NCBI GenBank assembly: GCA_937922675.1 | Contig: CALAJN010000005.1 | Coordinates: 248,001 to 312,000, forward strand | Source: an uncultured Granulosicoccaceae bacterium | GTDB taxonomy: Bacteria > Pseudomonadota > Gammaproteobacteria > Granulosicoccales > Granulosicoccaceae | Direction: 5' to 3' | Length of the DNA: 64,000 nucleotides | In this document: positions 36,033 through 44,260 of the stretch, piece after piece | Layout of the letters: each line of letters begins with the position of its first letter | Position numbering within the stretch: the stretch's first letter is position 1 | Position numbers and translations under genes: made by a program | The notes under the pieces: generated by a model | Seen by the model: only the letters and a program-made list of their open reading frames with translations | The model's database searches: none | What the model was told of the DNA's origin: nothing

Positions 36033-36049
36033 GGTTCAGGAAGGGTTCA
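36033..36049 (+). promoter_or_regulatory. PhoP-box-like direct repeat, candidate response-regulator site
   Basis: GGTTCA-GGAAG-GGTTCA is a perfect 6-bp direct repeat with a 5-bp spacer (11-bp period). It lies 66 bp before the ATG of the glycine-zipper gene that heads the two-component operon. PhoP and related OmpR-family regulators bind GTTTA-type half-sites with this same spacing. The -10 region is unclear; TAGGAA at 36067-36072 is a weak option. Binding by the regulator encoded at 37088 is inferred. Confidence 0.5.
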
Positions 36050-36114
36050 GTGCTGCGGGTGAAGTCTAGGAACCAGGCGACCGATGGTGTCGCCATGGCA
36101 TTCGGAGACTCACC

Positions 36115-36804
36115 ATGAACTCACAACCTGACAAACTGTCCCCAAAGCGAAAGCGTCGAGCTCGCAACAGGCAGCTCTCAGTGGTGGCCGGTATCACACT
36201 TGCAGTATCCGCACTCTCACCTGCAGTCCATGCGCATGATCGATACAACGGTCATCGACACGGCGCTCACCATCACCGTGCTTTTGGCCGCGTTATCGAC
36301 GTGCGCCCGGTATACAGGCACGTTGTGGTGCGCGAGCCACATCGTCAATGCAGCCCAAGGGGCATCCGCAGTGGTCAACGTCACAGCAGGAATGCTGCAC
36401 CGGTTATTGGCGGTATTGTCGGTGGTGTCATTGGCAATTCCCTGGCAAGAGGGCGCAACGATGCACGCAGTCAGGGGCGTCACCCTGGACGCAACGAGGG
36501 TCGGAATGTCGCGCGCAATCAGGGCCGAGGCAACTCGCGTGGCAACAATCGGCGGCACGTGGATCCGGGGCGTGTTGGAGCGACCGTTGCGGGTGCGATC
36601 CTGGGTGCCGCTATCGGCAGCCAATTCTCTCAGGGACATGGCCATCGCGGTGGACGCTGCGTTGACGTCTATGAGAATCGCCGTGAACGCCAACTCGATC
36701 ACTACAAGGTGACCTACATTTACCAGGGTCGGCGATTTACAACGACAACACAACACAACCCCGGACGCCGAATCGAGGTTCAACGCCACGCTCGCCGCCG
36801 TTGA
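36115..36804 (+). CDS. Glycine-zipper 2TM-domain envelope protein
   Basis: This 229-residue exported protein has a long basic n-region (SPKRKRRARNRQ), a hydrophobic signal segment ending near AVHAHD, and a His-rich start to the mature part. Two glycine-zipper stretches follow, VIGGIVGGVIGNSLARG and TVAGAILGAAIGSQFSQ, separated by about 45 Arg/Asn/Gly-rich residues. The C-terminus carries VTYIYQGRRFTTTT-HNPG, common in surface proteins of this family. The precise role is unknown; envelope stability is a guess. GGAG lies 7 nt before the ATG. It is the first gene of a run ending in a two-component system. Confidence 0.85.
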   Translation: MNSQPDKLSPKRKRRARNRQLSVVAGITLAVSALSPAVHAHDRYNGHRHGAHHHRAFGRVIDVRPVYRHVVVREPHRQCSPRGIRSGQRHSRNAAPVIGGIVGGVIGNSLARGRNDARSQGRHPGRNEGRNVARNQGRGNSRGNNRRHVDPGRVGATVAGAILGAAIGSQFSQGHGHRGGRCVDVYENRRERQLDHYKVTYIYQGRRFTTTTQHNPGRRIEVQRHARRR

Positions 36805-36833
36805 TCGCCGGCCACAGACCCATCACGACTTCC

Positions 36834-37067
36834 ATGCGCCATACCCTCCCAGTTATCTGCATCATGGCCTTGCTTGCGGGTGGTGTTGTCTCTACCGAGC
36901 TGGAGGCCGCGACCCGCGAGCAGGCGGTCGCGAGGGCGCTCGCCGCTGACGGCAACAAGGGCAAGGTGCTGAGCGTTCGCCAGCAAACCTCGGACGGACG
37001 CACGGTCTGGGCGGTCAAGGTGCTCACCGATGGGCGTGTCCGTGTTCACCGCATACCCGCTGACTGA
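36834..37067 (+). CDS. Small secreted PepSY-like protein
   Basis: This 77-residue protein has an N-terminal signal peptide (MRHTLPVICIMALLAGGVVS, cleavage probably near LEAA). It has one short PepSY-type domain: REQAVARALA, then GKVLSVRQ, then VWAVKVLTDGRVRVHRI. Such proteins are often encoded just before OmpR-family two-component systems and may modulate the sensor; that is inference here. It starts 29 bp after the glycine-zipper gene and ends 20 bp before the regulator. ATG 36834 is chosen over an upstream start because it gives a normal signal peptide. Confidence 0.82.
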   Translation: MRHTLPVICIMALLAGGVVSTELEAATREQAVARALAADGNKGKVLSVRQQTSDGRTVWAVKVLTDGRVRVHRIPAD

Positions 37068-37087
37068 CTCACACTGACAGACACACC

Positions 37088-37774
37088 ATGAGAGCCTTGG
37101 TCGTCGAAGACGAAGCGGTACTCAGAGAACAGATCGTAACCTCACTACGAGCGGAAGGCTTTGCCATTGACGAAAGTGGTGACGGACGCGAGGGCTTGTA
37201 TCTGGCGTCCGAAATGCCCATCGACATCGCCATCGTGGACATCGGGTTGCCCGAGCTCGACGGCCTTGAACTTGTCCGCCAGGTACGCGCCAGCGGTGTC
37301 AGCGTGCCCATACTTCTGTTGACCGCACGCGACACCTGGCAGGACAAGGTAGAAGGCCTGGAGGCAGGCGCAGATGACTATCTGGCTAAACCCTTCCACA
37401 TGCCCGAGCTGCTTGCACGCCTGCGAGCGTTACTCAGGCGTACCGGTGGATGGTCAGAGCCCACCTTGCGTTTTGGCAGACTCGAGATCGACACCCGCGC
37501 ACAATCAGTCACGGTGGATGATCATCCAATCAGCCTGACCGCCTACGAATACCGTGTGCTCGCGTATCTCTCCACCCACGGCGGTGAGGTCATCAGCAAA
37601 GCAAGATTGCTTGATCACTTGTATGACGAGAGCGACGTGCGCGATCCGAACGTACTGGAGGTCTTTGTTCGCCGGTTGCGCCAGAAACTTGATCCTGACA
37701 AAAAGCTCGAACCGATCGAGACCCTGCGGGGCCGCGGATACCGGCTGGCCCTGGAACGGACAAACGATTCGTGA
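37088..37774 (+). CDS. OmpR/PhoP-family response regulator
   Basis: This 228-residue regulator has a receiver domain (residues 1-120) with acidic pair E7/D8, phospho-acceptor D51 in IAIVDIGLPELDG, the LLLTARDTWQDK segment and the conserved Lys in YLAKPFHMPELL. A C-terminal winged helix follows (residues 125-225: LRFGRLEIDTRAQ, LTAYEYRVLAYL, VFVRRLRQKL). The overall sequence is PhoP-like. It is translationally coupled to the kinase through a GTGA overlap. It may bind the repeat at 36033-36049 and so control its own operon. Confidence 0.93.
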   Translation: MRALVVEDEAVLREQIVTSLRAEGFAIDESGDGREGLYLASEMPIDIAIVDIGLPELDGLELVRQVRASGVSVPILLLTARDTWQDKVEGLEAGADDYLAKPFHMPELLARLRALLRRTGGWSEPTLRFGRLEIDTRAQSVTVDDHPISLTAYEYRVLAYLSTHGGEVISKARLLDHLYDESDVRDPNVLEVFVRRLRQKLDPDKKLEPIETLRGRGYRLALERTNDS

Positions 37775-39108
37775 ATTCCTTGTCGGCACGGCTGATCGCC
37801 GGCAGCTTGCTGGTGTTGACCGTGTTCGTTGGCCTTACCGGGCTGGCGGTCTCCTACTCTGTGTATCAACGCGCTGAACAGGCGGCAGAGGATCGCATGG
37901 AGGGGCTTGTTTTCGGCATTCTGGGGGCGACCGAAGTCGATGCGAGCGGTGAGCTGCTCGTGCGCATGGGCGAGCTCCCGGAACGCACGCTCGCACTCGA
38001 CAGTGCCGGTTTGTATGCAGAGATTGTCGGTGCTCGTGGTAAACGCTTGTGGCAATCCCGCTCGATCATTGACAGCGTGCCACCGGTTCAGCAAACCCGT
38101 ATCGGGCAATGGCAACGCGGGCTCGTTGAACTCAAAAATGGCGAGCGCGCCAGGCGCATGCAGCTACAAACCGTTTGGGAGCTGGACAATGGCGATGAGC
38201 TACCGTTTATCGTGCACGTGGTGGATGCCCGTACCGATGACGCTCGCGCACTGACTCGATTTACGCGCAGCCTGTGGGCAACATTGCTTGGAGCTGCGGC
38301 TGTGCTGCTGGCCTTGCAACTGGGTGTGCTACGTGCAGCTCTTGGCCCCCTGCGACGACTCGGCCAGGACATCGATGCGATGAGCAACGGAGACCAGGCT
38401 GTTTCCGAGAACGACATACCCAAGGAACTCTCGCCCCTCGTGGGGAGTATCAACGCCCTGCATGCACGCGAGCGCCAACGCCACGAGAGCTACCGACACC
38501 TGCTCAACGATCTCGCTCACAACCTCAAAACACCACTGGCAATTCTTGGCAACTTGAACGACCCGAGAGTGGATACTCAAGCCAGCTCGATGCAACGCAG
38601 CATTGACCGATACCTGCAACGCGCGGCGACAGAAACCACAACAACCCTGTCAGCTCCTGTCACTCTACTACCGGTGCTTGATCGCGTAGCTGAATCCATG
38701 CGCAAGCTGTATGCGCACGATGGCCTTGGCTTTGATCATCGTGTACCGGCAGACGCGACGCTACGCGTGCCCGAAGCAGATCTCTATGAAGTGATTGGCA
38801 ATCTGTATGACAACGCATGCAAGTACGGTGCAAGCAAAATCGTAACGCGACTGGAAGACAGCAAGCTGTATATCGAGGACAACGGCAAGGGCTTTGACAG
38901 CGCCCAGCCGGACACGCTGTTGCGTCGCGGTATGCGCGAAGACACACGCACGGATGGCGAAGGTATCGGGCTTGCGAGCGTGTCTCAGCTTGTGTCAGCG
39001 TGGGGAGGCACTGTCAGTTTGGGTGAGTCCAGCAGCGGCGGTGCTTGCTGTGTGCTTGATGTAGGAGCAGTGTTGGTTCAAAGGACTCACCCCACAGCCC
39101 CCCGGTAG
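37771..39108 (+). CDS. PhoQ-like sensor histidine kinase, GTG start
   Basis: This 445-residue kinase has a first membrane helix at residues 8-30, a periplasmic sensor of about 130 residues, a second helix near 167-188 and a HAMP linker. The H-box LNDLAHNLKTPLAIL holds the phosphorylated H250; HNLKTP resembles the PhoQ H-box. The ATPase domain has N-box NLYDNACKYG, G1 IEDNGKGF and G2 GEGIGLASV. The GTG start overlaps the regulator stop. A Mg2+, antimicrobial-peptide or pH signal is suggested only by resemblance to PhoQ. It is convergent with the next gene. Confidence 0.92.
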   Translation: MNSLSARLIAGSLLVLTVFVGLTGLAVSYSVYQRAEQAAEDRMEGLVFGILGATEVDASGELLVRMGELPERTLALDSAGLYAEIVGARGKRLWQSRSIIDSVPPVQQTRIGQWQRGLVELKNGERARRMQLQTVWELDNGDELPFIVHVVDARTDDARALTRFTRSLWATLLGAAAVLLALQLGVLRAALGPLRRLGQDIDAMSNGDQAVSENDIPKELSPLVGSINALHARERQRHESYRHLLNDLAHNLKTPLAILGNLNDPRVDTQASSMQRSIDRYLQRAATETTTTLSAPVTLLPVLDRVAESMRKLYAHDGLGFDHRVPADATLRVPEADLYEVIGNLYDNACKYGASKIVTRLEDSKLYIEDNGKGFDSAQPDTLLRRGMREDTRTDGEGIGLASVSQLVSAWGGTVSLGESSSGGACCVLDVGAVLVQRTHPTAPR

Positions 39109-39121
39109 TAGCGACGCATAT

Positions 39122-39934
39122 TCAGGGACGCGCGACGATATACCCCAGCCAACAAGCGTAATCCTCGGCATCGTCAGTTGCGATGTACTCGTCGAGCGCT
39201 TCATCCGTTTTTGGATCAAACTTTTGCCGATAGACAATAGCTTCGGAGAAACCGGCCTCGGCAAGTATTTCACGCAACTCCCGCGCGCCCCAGACGCGCC
39301 AGGTGTAGCTGAAGGCCTTCTTCATCTTTGACTTGTCGGGAAAGTGGAAGTGGATGTGGCACTTCAACTCGTTGGTAATGGCGTTGAACTCGGCTTGCTC
39401 CCAGATGTACTTGAAGCCATCGAGCTTGCGTTTCTCTTTCTGGGTCTGGTAACACTCGGAGCCGCCAAATACATCCAGAAACAGCAAGCCATCATCGACC
39501 AGTGACTCTCGAACACGGCGAAAGTAATCAAGCATGATGCTGCGCTCCTGGAAGAACCAGTAACTGAAGTTATAGGCCTGAATCACATCAAGCTTTTCGG
39601 TCTTGACCTCTCGCACATCCGCACGCACGATCTCAAGTCGACTGCGTTGATCAGCGGTCAGAGCGGCGACGTTGTGTTCTTCGGCCCAGGCAAGCACCTC
39701 CGGGTCGATATCGACTGCGATAGCGGTGTTCGCGTCACGGCGAGTGACCCAGCTGGTTGACGAGATCGCGGTGCCGCAGAAGTCTTCACGCATGGAGTGC
39801 GCCGCACGACCCGTGAGTTCTTCAAAGGTTTCGTCAATGAAATCAAGCTCGAAGTCGGGGTTTTGTACCGCCGCTTGATAGAGCTCGTGACGATCGGCCT
39901 TGTCAGCCATCGTCTTGCGTTTGTTCGAAGCCAT
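39122..39934 (-). CDS. Class I SAM-dependent methyltransferase
   Basis: This 270-residue protein has a Rossmann-type methyltransferase core. MREDFCGTA is a variant motif I, followed by AVDIDPEVLAWAEEH as the acidic SAM-ribose strand. Then come IVRADVREVKTEKLDVIQAYNFSYWFF and LVDDGLLFLDVFGG. The C-terminal half adds KRKLDGFKYIWEQAEFNAITNE and CWLGYIVARP. I recognise the fold but not the substrate. The N-terminus is basic (MASNKRKTMADK). It stands between the kinase (convergent) and the ABC exporter on the same strand. Confidence 0.85.
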   Translation of the reverse strand: MASNKRKTMADKADRHELYQAAVQNPDFELDFIDETFEELTGRAAHSMREDFCGTAISSTSWVTRRDANTAIAVDIDPEVLAWAEEHNVAALTADQRSRLEIVRADVREVKTEKLDVIQAYNFSYWFFQERSIMLDYFRRVRESLVDDGLLFLDVFGGSECYQTQKEKRKLDGFKYIWEQAEFNAITNELKCHIHFHFPDKSKMKKAFSYTWRVWGARELREILAEAGFSEAIVYRQKFDPKTDEALDEYIATDDAEDYACWLGYIVARP

Positions 39935-39996
39935 GCGTCGTGCCGAGGTTGTCTTGATTGTGTAGAAACCGGAGCCGGATGGCCGGTCCCGGGAAT

Positions 39997-40818
39997 TCAG
40001 CTCTTGATGCCAATGCCGCGATGCAGGAGCGTCATGGCGATACTGCCCAGAACGGCAATGAAGATCAGAATGACAATAAAGCTGTGCAGAATCGGGATAT
40101 CACTAGCACCGAGTATGCCGTAGCGAAACCCATTGACCATGTACAGCACCGGATTGAACAGAGATACGGTGCCCCAGGGCTCAGGCAACAGCGTTATCGA
40201 ATAGAACACCCCACCGAGATAGGTCAGTGGCGTGAGCACAAAATTGGGCACGATGGAGATGTCGTCAAAGGTCTTGGCAAAGACTGCATTGATCAATCCG
40301 CCCAAGGCAAACATGACCGAGGTCAGCAAGGCCACAGAGATGGTGATCAAAGGATGTACAGGCACTACATCGCTGAAGAACAAGGCAACGAAGCTCACCA
40401 GCAAGCCTACCGTGAGCCCACGAACCACCCCACCGATTACAAAGCCTGCAAGGATGGTCACATTTGATATGGGAGCCACCAGCATCTCCTCGACGTAGTT
40501 CTGCATCTTGGCGGAGAAAAACGAGCTGGATACGTTGGAGTATGAGTTGATGATGACCGACATCATGATCAGCCCCGGCACGATGTAGTCCAGATACCGA
40601 AAGCCATCCATGTCGCTGATCCGCGAGCCGATCAGCCCACCAAAGATGAGCATGTACAGGATGGCATTGACCGCCGGTGGCACGATGGTCTGGACCCAGA
40701 TGCGCATGAAGCGCCTGATTTCCTTCCGCACGATGGTGACAAAGGCGGTGCGATTGCCGGACAGGCGAGCGTCGGACACGGCATCGGTTGTAGCGGCCGG
40801 CCGGGGTGAGGCACTCAT
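39997..40818 (-). CDS. ABC-2 type transporter permease (YadH-like)
   Basis: This 273-residue permease has six predicted membrane helices: AILYMLIFGGLIG, YIVPGLIMMSVIINSYS, FVIGGVVRGLTVGLLVSFVALFF, ISVALLTSVMFALGGLI, FVLTPLTYLGGVFY and a last one near IVILIFIAVLGSIAM. The order and the SSSFFSAKMQNYVEEMLVAP segment are typical of ABC-2 permeases related to E. coli YadH. The ATPase gene lies just upstream and overlaps by 4 bp. The exported substrate is unknown. Confidence 0.9.
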   Translation of the reverse strand: MSASPRPAATTDAVSDARLSGNRTAFVTIVRKEIRRFMRIWVQTIVPPAVNAILYMLIFGGLIGSRISDMDGFRYLDYIVPGLIMMSVIINSYSNVSSSFFSAKMQNYVEEMLVAPISNVTILAGFVIGGVVRGLTVGLLVSFVALFFSDVVPVHPLITISVALLTSVMFALGGLINAVFAKTFDDISIVPNFVLTPLTYLGGVFYSITLLPEPWGTVSLFNPVLYMVNGFRYGILGASDIPILHSFIVILIFIAVLGSIAMTLLHRGIGIKS

Positions 40819-41777
40819 TGCCCCGCTCCGCCGGCAACGCCGGCCGCGGCCTCGTCGCGGTGCACCAGTTTGAGGAAGAACTCCTCAAGGCGATTGGATT
40901 TGTTGCGCAAGCTGGTGATCTCGATACCGGCACGGCCCATGAGTTCAAACAGGATGTTGAGCGTTTCACCTTGTGGCACATCCACCTCGAGCTTGCCATC
41001 GTCTCGTGAGCGTACGGTGAAAGGTGCAAAATCACTTGACGCCTCTGGAATGCCGCGCACATCCAGCACAAAGGTCTCGAAACGCGCGCGCGAGAGGAGC
41101 TCGGCGACCGCGCCCTGTTCCACGATGGCACCCTGATCGATGATGGCCACGTTGCGACAGAGGGCTTCGGCCTCTTCCAGATAGTGAGTGGTCAGGATGA
41201 TCGTGGTGCCTTGCTCGCTATTGAGCTCTGTCAGAAACTCCCACATCGAGCGCCGTATCTCGATATCAACCCCCGCGGTGGGTTCATCGAGAATCAACAG
41301 GCGCGGCTCATGCACCAGAGCCCGAGCGATCATCAGACGGCGCTTCATGCCGCCGGAGAGGTTACGCGCCTGTGTGCGTCGCTTGTCCCAGAGATCCAGC
41401 CGTTTGAGATACTTCTCTGTCCGGCGCTTGGCCACGGCTCGTCGGATACCGTTGTAGCCTGCCACATTCATCAGGATATCCTCGACCGCTTCGAAGACGT
41501 TGAAGTTGAACTCCTGCGGTACCAGCCCGATCAGCGCCTTGGCGTGCTCTCGCTCATGGTCGATGTCGTGGCCAAACACCTCGACCTCACCAGCCGTCTT
41601 GGTGACCAGCGAGCAGATGATGCCAATGGCGGTTGATTTGCCTGCCCCGTTAGGGCCCAACAAGGCAAAGAAATCTCCCTGCGGGACGGCCAGATCGATG
41701 CCCCCGAGTGCGTGGGTATCGTCACCATAGGTCTTGACGACACCGCGTAAGGACAGCGCATTCACTTGGGGCAACAA
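40815..41777 (-). CDS. ABC transporter ATPase (YadG-like)
   Basis: This 320-residue ATPase has Walker A GPNGAGKSTAIGII, Q-loop LVPQEFNFNVFEAV, signature LSGGMKRRLMIARALV, Walker B LLILDEPTAGVD and the H-loop ILTTHYLEEAE. A C-terminal extension of about 90 residues follows the ATPase core, as in the YadG and drug or polysaccharide exporter class. It works with the overlapping permease gene downstream. The start is 77 bp from the divergent-free gap before the thioesterase gene. Confidence 0.92.
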   Translation of the reverse strand: MLPQVNALSLRGVVKTYGDDTHALGGIDLAVPQGDFFALLGPNGAGKSTAIGIICSLVTKTAGEVEVFGHDIDHEREHAKALIGLVPQEFNFNVFEAVEDILMNVAGYNGIRRAVAKRRTEKYLKRLDLWDKRRTQARNLSGGMKRRLMIARALVHEPRLLILDEPTAGVDIEIRRSMWEFLTELNSEQGTTIILTTHYLEEAEALCRNVAIIDQGAIVEQGAVAELLSRARFETFVLDVRGIPEASSDFAPFTVRSRDDGKLEVDVPQGETLNILFELMGRAGIEITSLRNKSNRLEEFFLKLVHRDEAAAGVAGGAGQ

Positions 41778-41854
41778 CCGCGAGTCTGGAAGGGTGCGCA
41801 GTTTATCAGTGTGGGCAGCTGTCGGTGTGGGGGTACTGCTGGCACAAGAGATGA

Positions 41855-42286
41855 TCAGACCCGCACAAGCAGACTCAGCACCCGACGGTAGTTGTCCGGG
41901 ATAGCCGTTGGACGTTCGGTATCTGCCGCGACAAAGACATCCACGACAAATCCCGTGGCCACCGCAGTATGCCCGTCAAATACGCCTAGCTCATAACGCA
42001 CACTGGAGCTTCCCAGGTGCCCCACACGCAGTCCACACCGCATGGTGGTCGGATGCTTCAGTGGCGCGTGGTACTGGCATCCGTTCTCCACGGTAAAGCA
42101 GCGTACCGGGCCAGCATCAGTGGCAAGGCCGTGCTCGATTTCGAGCCAACGCATGATGGTGGTCTCGAACACGCTGTAATGCACCGCGTTGTTGACATGA
42201 CCGTAGCTGTCGTGATCGCCCCAACGCGTCGGAATGTCCAGGTGCCAGACAAAATCGGCAAGCGCTGGCAAGGGCTCACGCGCCAT
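41855..42286 (-). CDS. Hotdog-fold acyl-CoA thioesterase family protein
   Basis: This 143-residue protein has a single 4HBT hotdog domain: IPTRWGDHDSYGHVNNAVHYSVFE carries the catalytic Asp and the GHVNN motif, followed by MRWLEIE and a beta-sheet half ending VVDVFV. It probably hydrolyses an acyl-CoA thioester; the chain specificity cannot be read. ATG 42286 lies 1 bp after the cobalamin adenosyltransferase stop, so the two are probably co-translated. Upstream in-frame starts fall inside that gene. Confidence 0.87.
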   Translation of the reverse strand: MAREPLPALADFVWHLDIPTRWGDHDSYGHVNNAVHYSVFETTIMRWLEIEHGLATDAGPVRCFTVENGCQYHAPLKHPTTMRCGLRVGHLGSSSVRYELGVFDGHTAVATGFVVDVFVAADTERPTAIPDNYRRVLSLLVRV

Positions 42287-42287
42287 C

Positions 42288-42863
42288 TCACAGAGCGCCG
42301 GGGTCGATCGTAGGGCGCTGCTTTTGCCACAGCACTTCTGCGCCTCCATTGGCGCGAGAGATGACACGCGCCATGACGAACAACAGATCTGACAGCCGGT
42401 TCAAGTAGGTCATGCTGAACGGTGGCACCTGCTCTTCCTCATCACGTTGCAGCGTCACCACATGCCGCTCTGCTCGTCGGCAGACAGTACGCGCCAGATG
42501 ACAGGTCGCCGCCGCCTGGCTGCCCCCCGGCAGGATGAAATCCTCCAGCGCCGGGAGTGGTTCGTTGAAGTGATCCAGCGTCCTCTCCAACCATTGCACA
42601 TGGCTCTCCTGAATGGACTGGAACCCTGGAATGCACAATTCGCCACCGAGATCGAACAGGTGGTGCTGGATCTCGTTGAGCACCGCCTTGACGTCCTCGG
42701 GCACATCGTGCGCAAGCAATAGTCCGATCACCGAATTGAGCTCGTCGGTGGTGCCATAGGCTGCGACGCGCCGACTGTCCTTGGCAGTGCGCGAGCCGTC
42801 GCCAAGGCCGGTACTGCCATCATCGCCCGTTCGGGTGTAGATCTTGGAGAGGCGCTTGCCCAT
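42288..42863 (-). CDS. PduO-type cob(I)alamin adenosyltransferase
   Basis: This 191-residue enzyme makes adenosylcobalamin from cob(I)alamin and ATP. The N-terminal ATP-binding motif TRTGDDGSTGLGDGSR and the YGTTDELNSVIGLLLAH segment match the PduO/MMAB family. Later come PGGSQAAATCHLARTVCRRAERHVV and a C-terminal LNRLSDLLFVMARV, both typical. The length is normal. The presence of this gene implies that the cell uses or salvages B12. It overlaps no upstream gene and is divergent from hinT. Confidence 0.94.
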   Translation of the reverse strand: MGKRLSKIYTRTGDDGSTGLGDGSRTAKDSRRVAAYGTTDELNSVIGLLLAHDVPEDVKAVLNEIQHHLFDLGGELCIPGFQSIQESHVQWLERTLDHFNEPLPALEDFILPGGSQAAATCHLARTVCRRAERHVVTLQRDEEEQVPPFSMTYLNRLSDLLFVMARVISRANGGAEVLWQKQRPTIDPGAL

Positions 42864-43021
42864 CTGTGCGTTGTCCTGTTGGTTGCGTCCGGCAGATTGG
42901 ATGGAGGTTGCAGGGATGGTCTGCCAGTGTGGGCGCGATCATCGCATCAATCTCCGTCTACGGGCAGTCCACAGTGTTGACAAGGCATAATCTGCACAAC
43001 CTTTGCCCCGACATCGTGCAC

Positions 43022-43384
43022 ATGACTGAAGAAACCCTGTTCACCAGAATCATCTCCGGAGAGCTGCCCTCTGACATGCTCTACAAGGACGATCTGGTCA
43101 GCGCCTTTCGAGACATCGAGCCACAACGTCCGACTCACATCCTGATCGTGCCCAATGCACCAATCCCCACCATGAACGAGGTGAGTAGCGAGCATGAGGC
43201 GGCGCTCGGTCGCATGATGGTCGTTGCCAGTCAGATAGCCCGTGAGCAAGGCATCGCCGAGGACGGCTACCGCCTGATCATCAATTGCGGTGATCATGGC
43301 AGGCAGGAGGTCATGCACATCCACATGCACTTGCTTGGCGGCGCGGACACCGGCCCGATGATCACGCCACAGCAGGGTGTCTGA
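43022..43384 (+). CDS. hinT: HIT-family purine nucleoside phosphoramidase
   Basis: This 120-residue protein is a HinT-type histidine triad hydrolase. The N-terminal EETLFTRIISGELPSD, then THILIVPN, and the active-site triad HIHMHLLGG (His-x-His-x-His) are all present. It hydrolyses AMP-lysine and other nucleoside phosphoramidates in known homologues. ATG 43022 is chosen because the longer frame from 42866 covers only the intergenic region. It precedes the MoxR gene by 24 bp. Confidence 0.95.
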   Translation: MTEETLFTRIISGELPSDMLYKDDLVSAFRDIEPQRPTHILIVPNAPIPTMNEVSSEHEAALGRMMVVASQIAREQGIAEDGYRLIINCGDHGRQEVMHIHMHLLGGADTGPMITPQQGV

Positions 43385-43408
43385 CGTACTGACAGGACAA
43401 GAGCTGTC

Positions 43409-44257
43409 ATGAGCACCTACGTCACCAGCGAAGCCCTGCAACAGGCGGTGGATGCAGCCCTTGCACTGGAGCGACCACTACTCATCAAAGGCGAGCCTGG
43501 TACCGGCAAGACCGAGCTCGCCCACGAGGTAGCACGCCGACTGAACGCGCCGCTGCACACCTGGCATATCAAATCGAGCACACGCGCTCAACACGGTCTG
43601 TATGAGTACGATGCTGTCTCGCGCCTGCGTGACTCCCAACTCGGGGATAGCAAGGTCGCAGATATTGGCAACTACATTGTCCCCGGTGTGCTGTGGGATG
43701 CCTTTACATCATCCGAGCGCGCGGTCGTACTGATCGATGAGATAGACAAGGCCGACATCGAATTTCCCAACGATCTCTTGCAAGAGCTCGATCGCATGAG
43801 CTTTCATGTGCACGAGACGCGTCAGACCATCACCGCAGTCATTCGTCCTCTGGTGATCATCACCAGCAACAACGAGAAGGAGCTCCCTGATGCCTTTCTC
43901 AGACGCTGCTTCTTTCACTACATCGATTTCCCCGAAAAGGACATTCTCGAGCGCATTGTCGATGCGCATTTTCCATCGCTGAAACCGGATCTGTTGTCCG
44001 CAGCCCTCGAGATATTCTTTGATCTGCGTGAGGTGCCAGGCTTGAAGAAAAAACCGTCTACGTCCGAGCTGCTTGACTGGCTCAAGCTACTGGTGGCTGA
44101 CGAGGTACCAGGTGATGTGCTCGCTGCGGGAGAACTCCGCTCGGCTCTGCCCTACATGCATGGGGCGCTGCTCAAGAATGAACAGGACGTACACCTGTTC
44201 GAGCGCCTTGTGTTTTTGCATCGCAGGCGCGAGGCAGATGCAAGGCGCGGTCAGTAG
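43409..44257 (+). CDS. MoxR-type AAA+ ATPase
   Basis: This 282-residue AAA+ protein has Walker A KGEPGTGKTELAHEVARRL, Walker B VVLIDEIDKADIEFPNDLL, sensor 1 VIITSNNEKELPDAFLRRC and the HYIDFPEKD segment. MoxR ATPases act as chaperones that insert cofactors or assemble complexes together with a VWA-domain partner. That partner is encoded 3 bp downstream. The target complex of this pair is not evident from nearby genes. Confidence 0.93.
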   Translation: MSTYVTSEALQQAVDAALALERPLLIKGEPGTGKTELAHEVARRLNAPLHTWHIKSSTRAQHGLYEYDAVSRLRDSQLGDSKVADIGNYIVPGVLWDAFTSSERAVVLIDEIDKADIEFPNDLLQELDRMSFHVHETRQTITAVIRPLVIITSNNEKELPDAFLRRCFFHYIDFPEKDILERIVDAHFPSLKPDLLSAALEIFFDLREVPGLKKKPSTSELLDWLKLLVADEVPGDVLAAGELRSALPYMHGALLKNEQDVHLFERLVFLHRRREADARRGQ

Positions 44258-44260
44258 TCC

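Noticed and set aside
36200-36712. 170-codon frame overlapping the glycine-zipper gene
   Set aside because: The frame at 36115 has a Shine-Dalgarno, a signal peptide and recognisable glycine zippers. The alternative frame has none of these.
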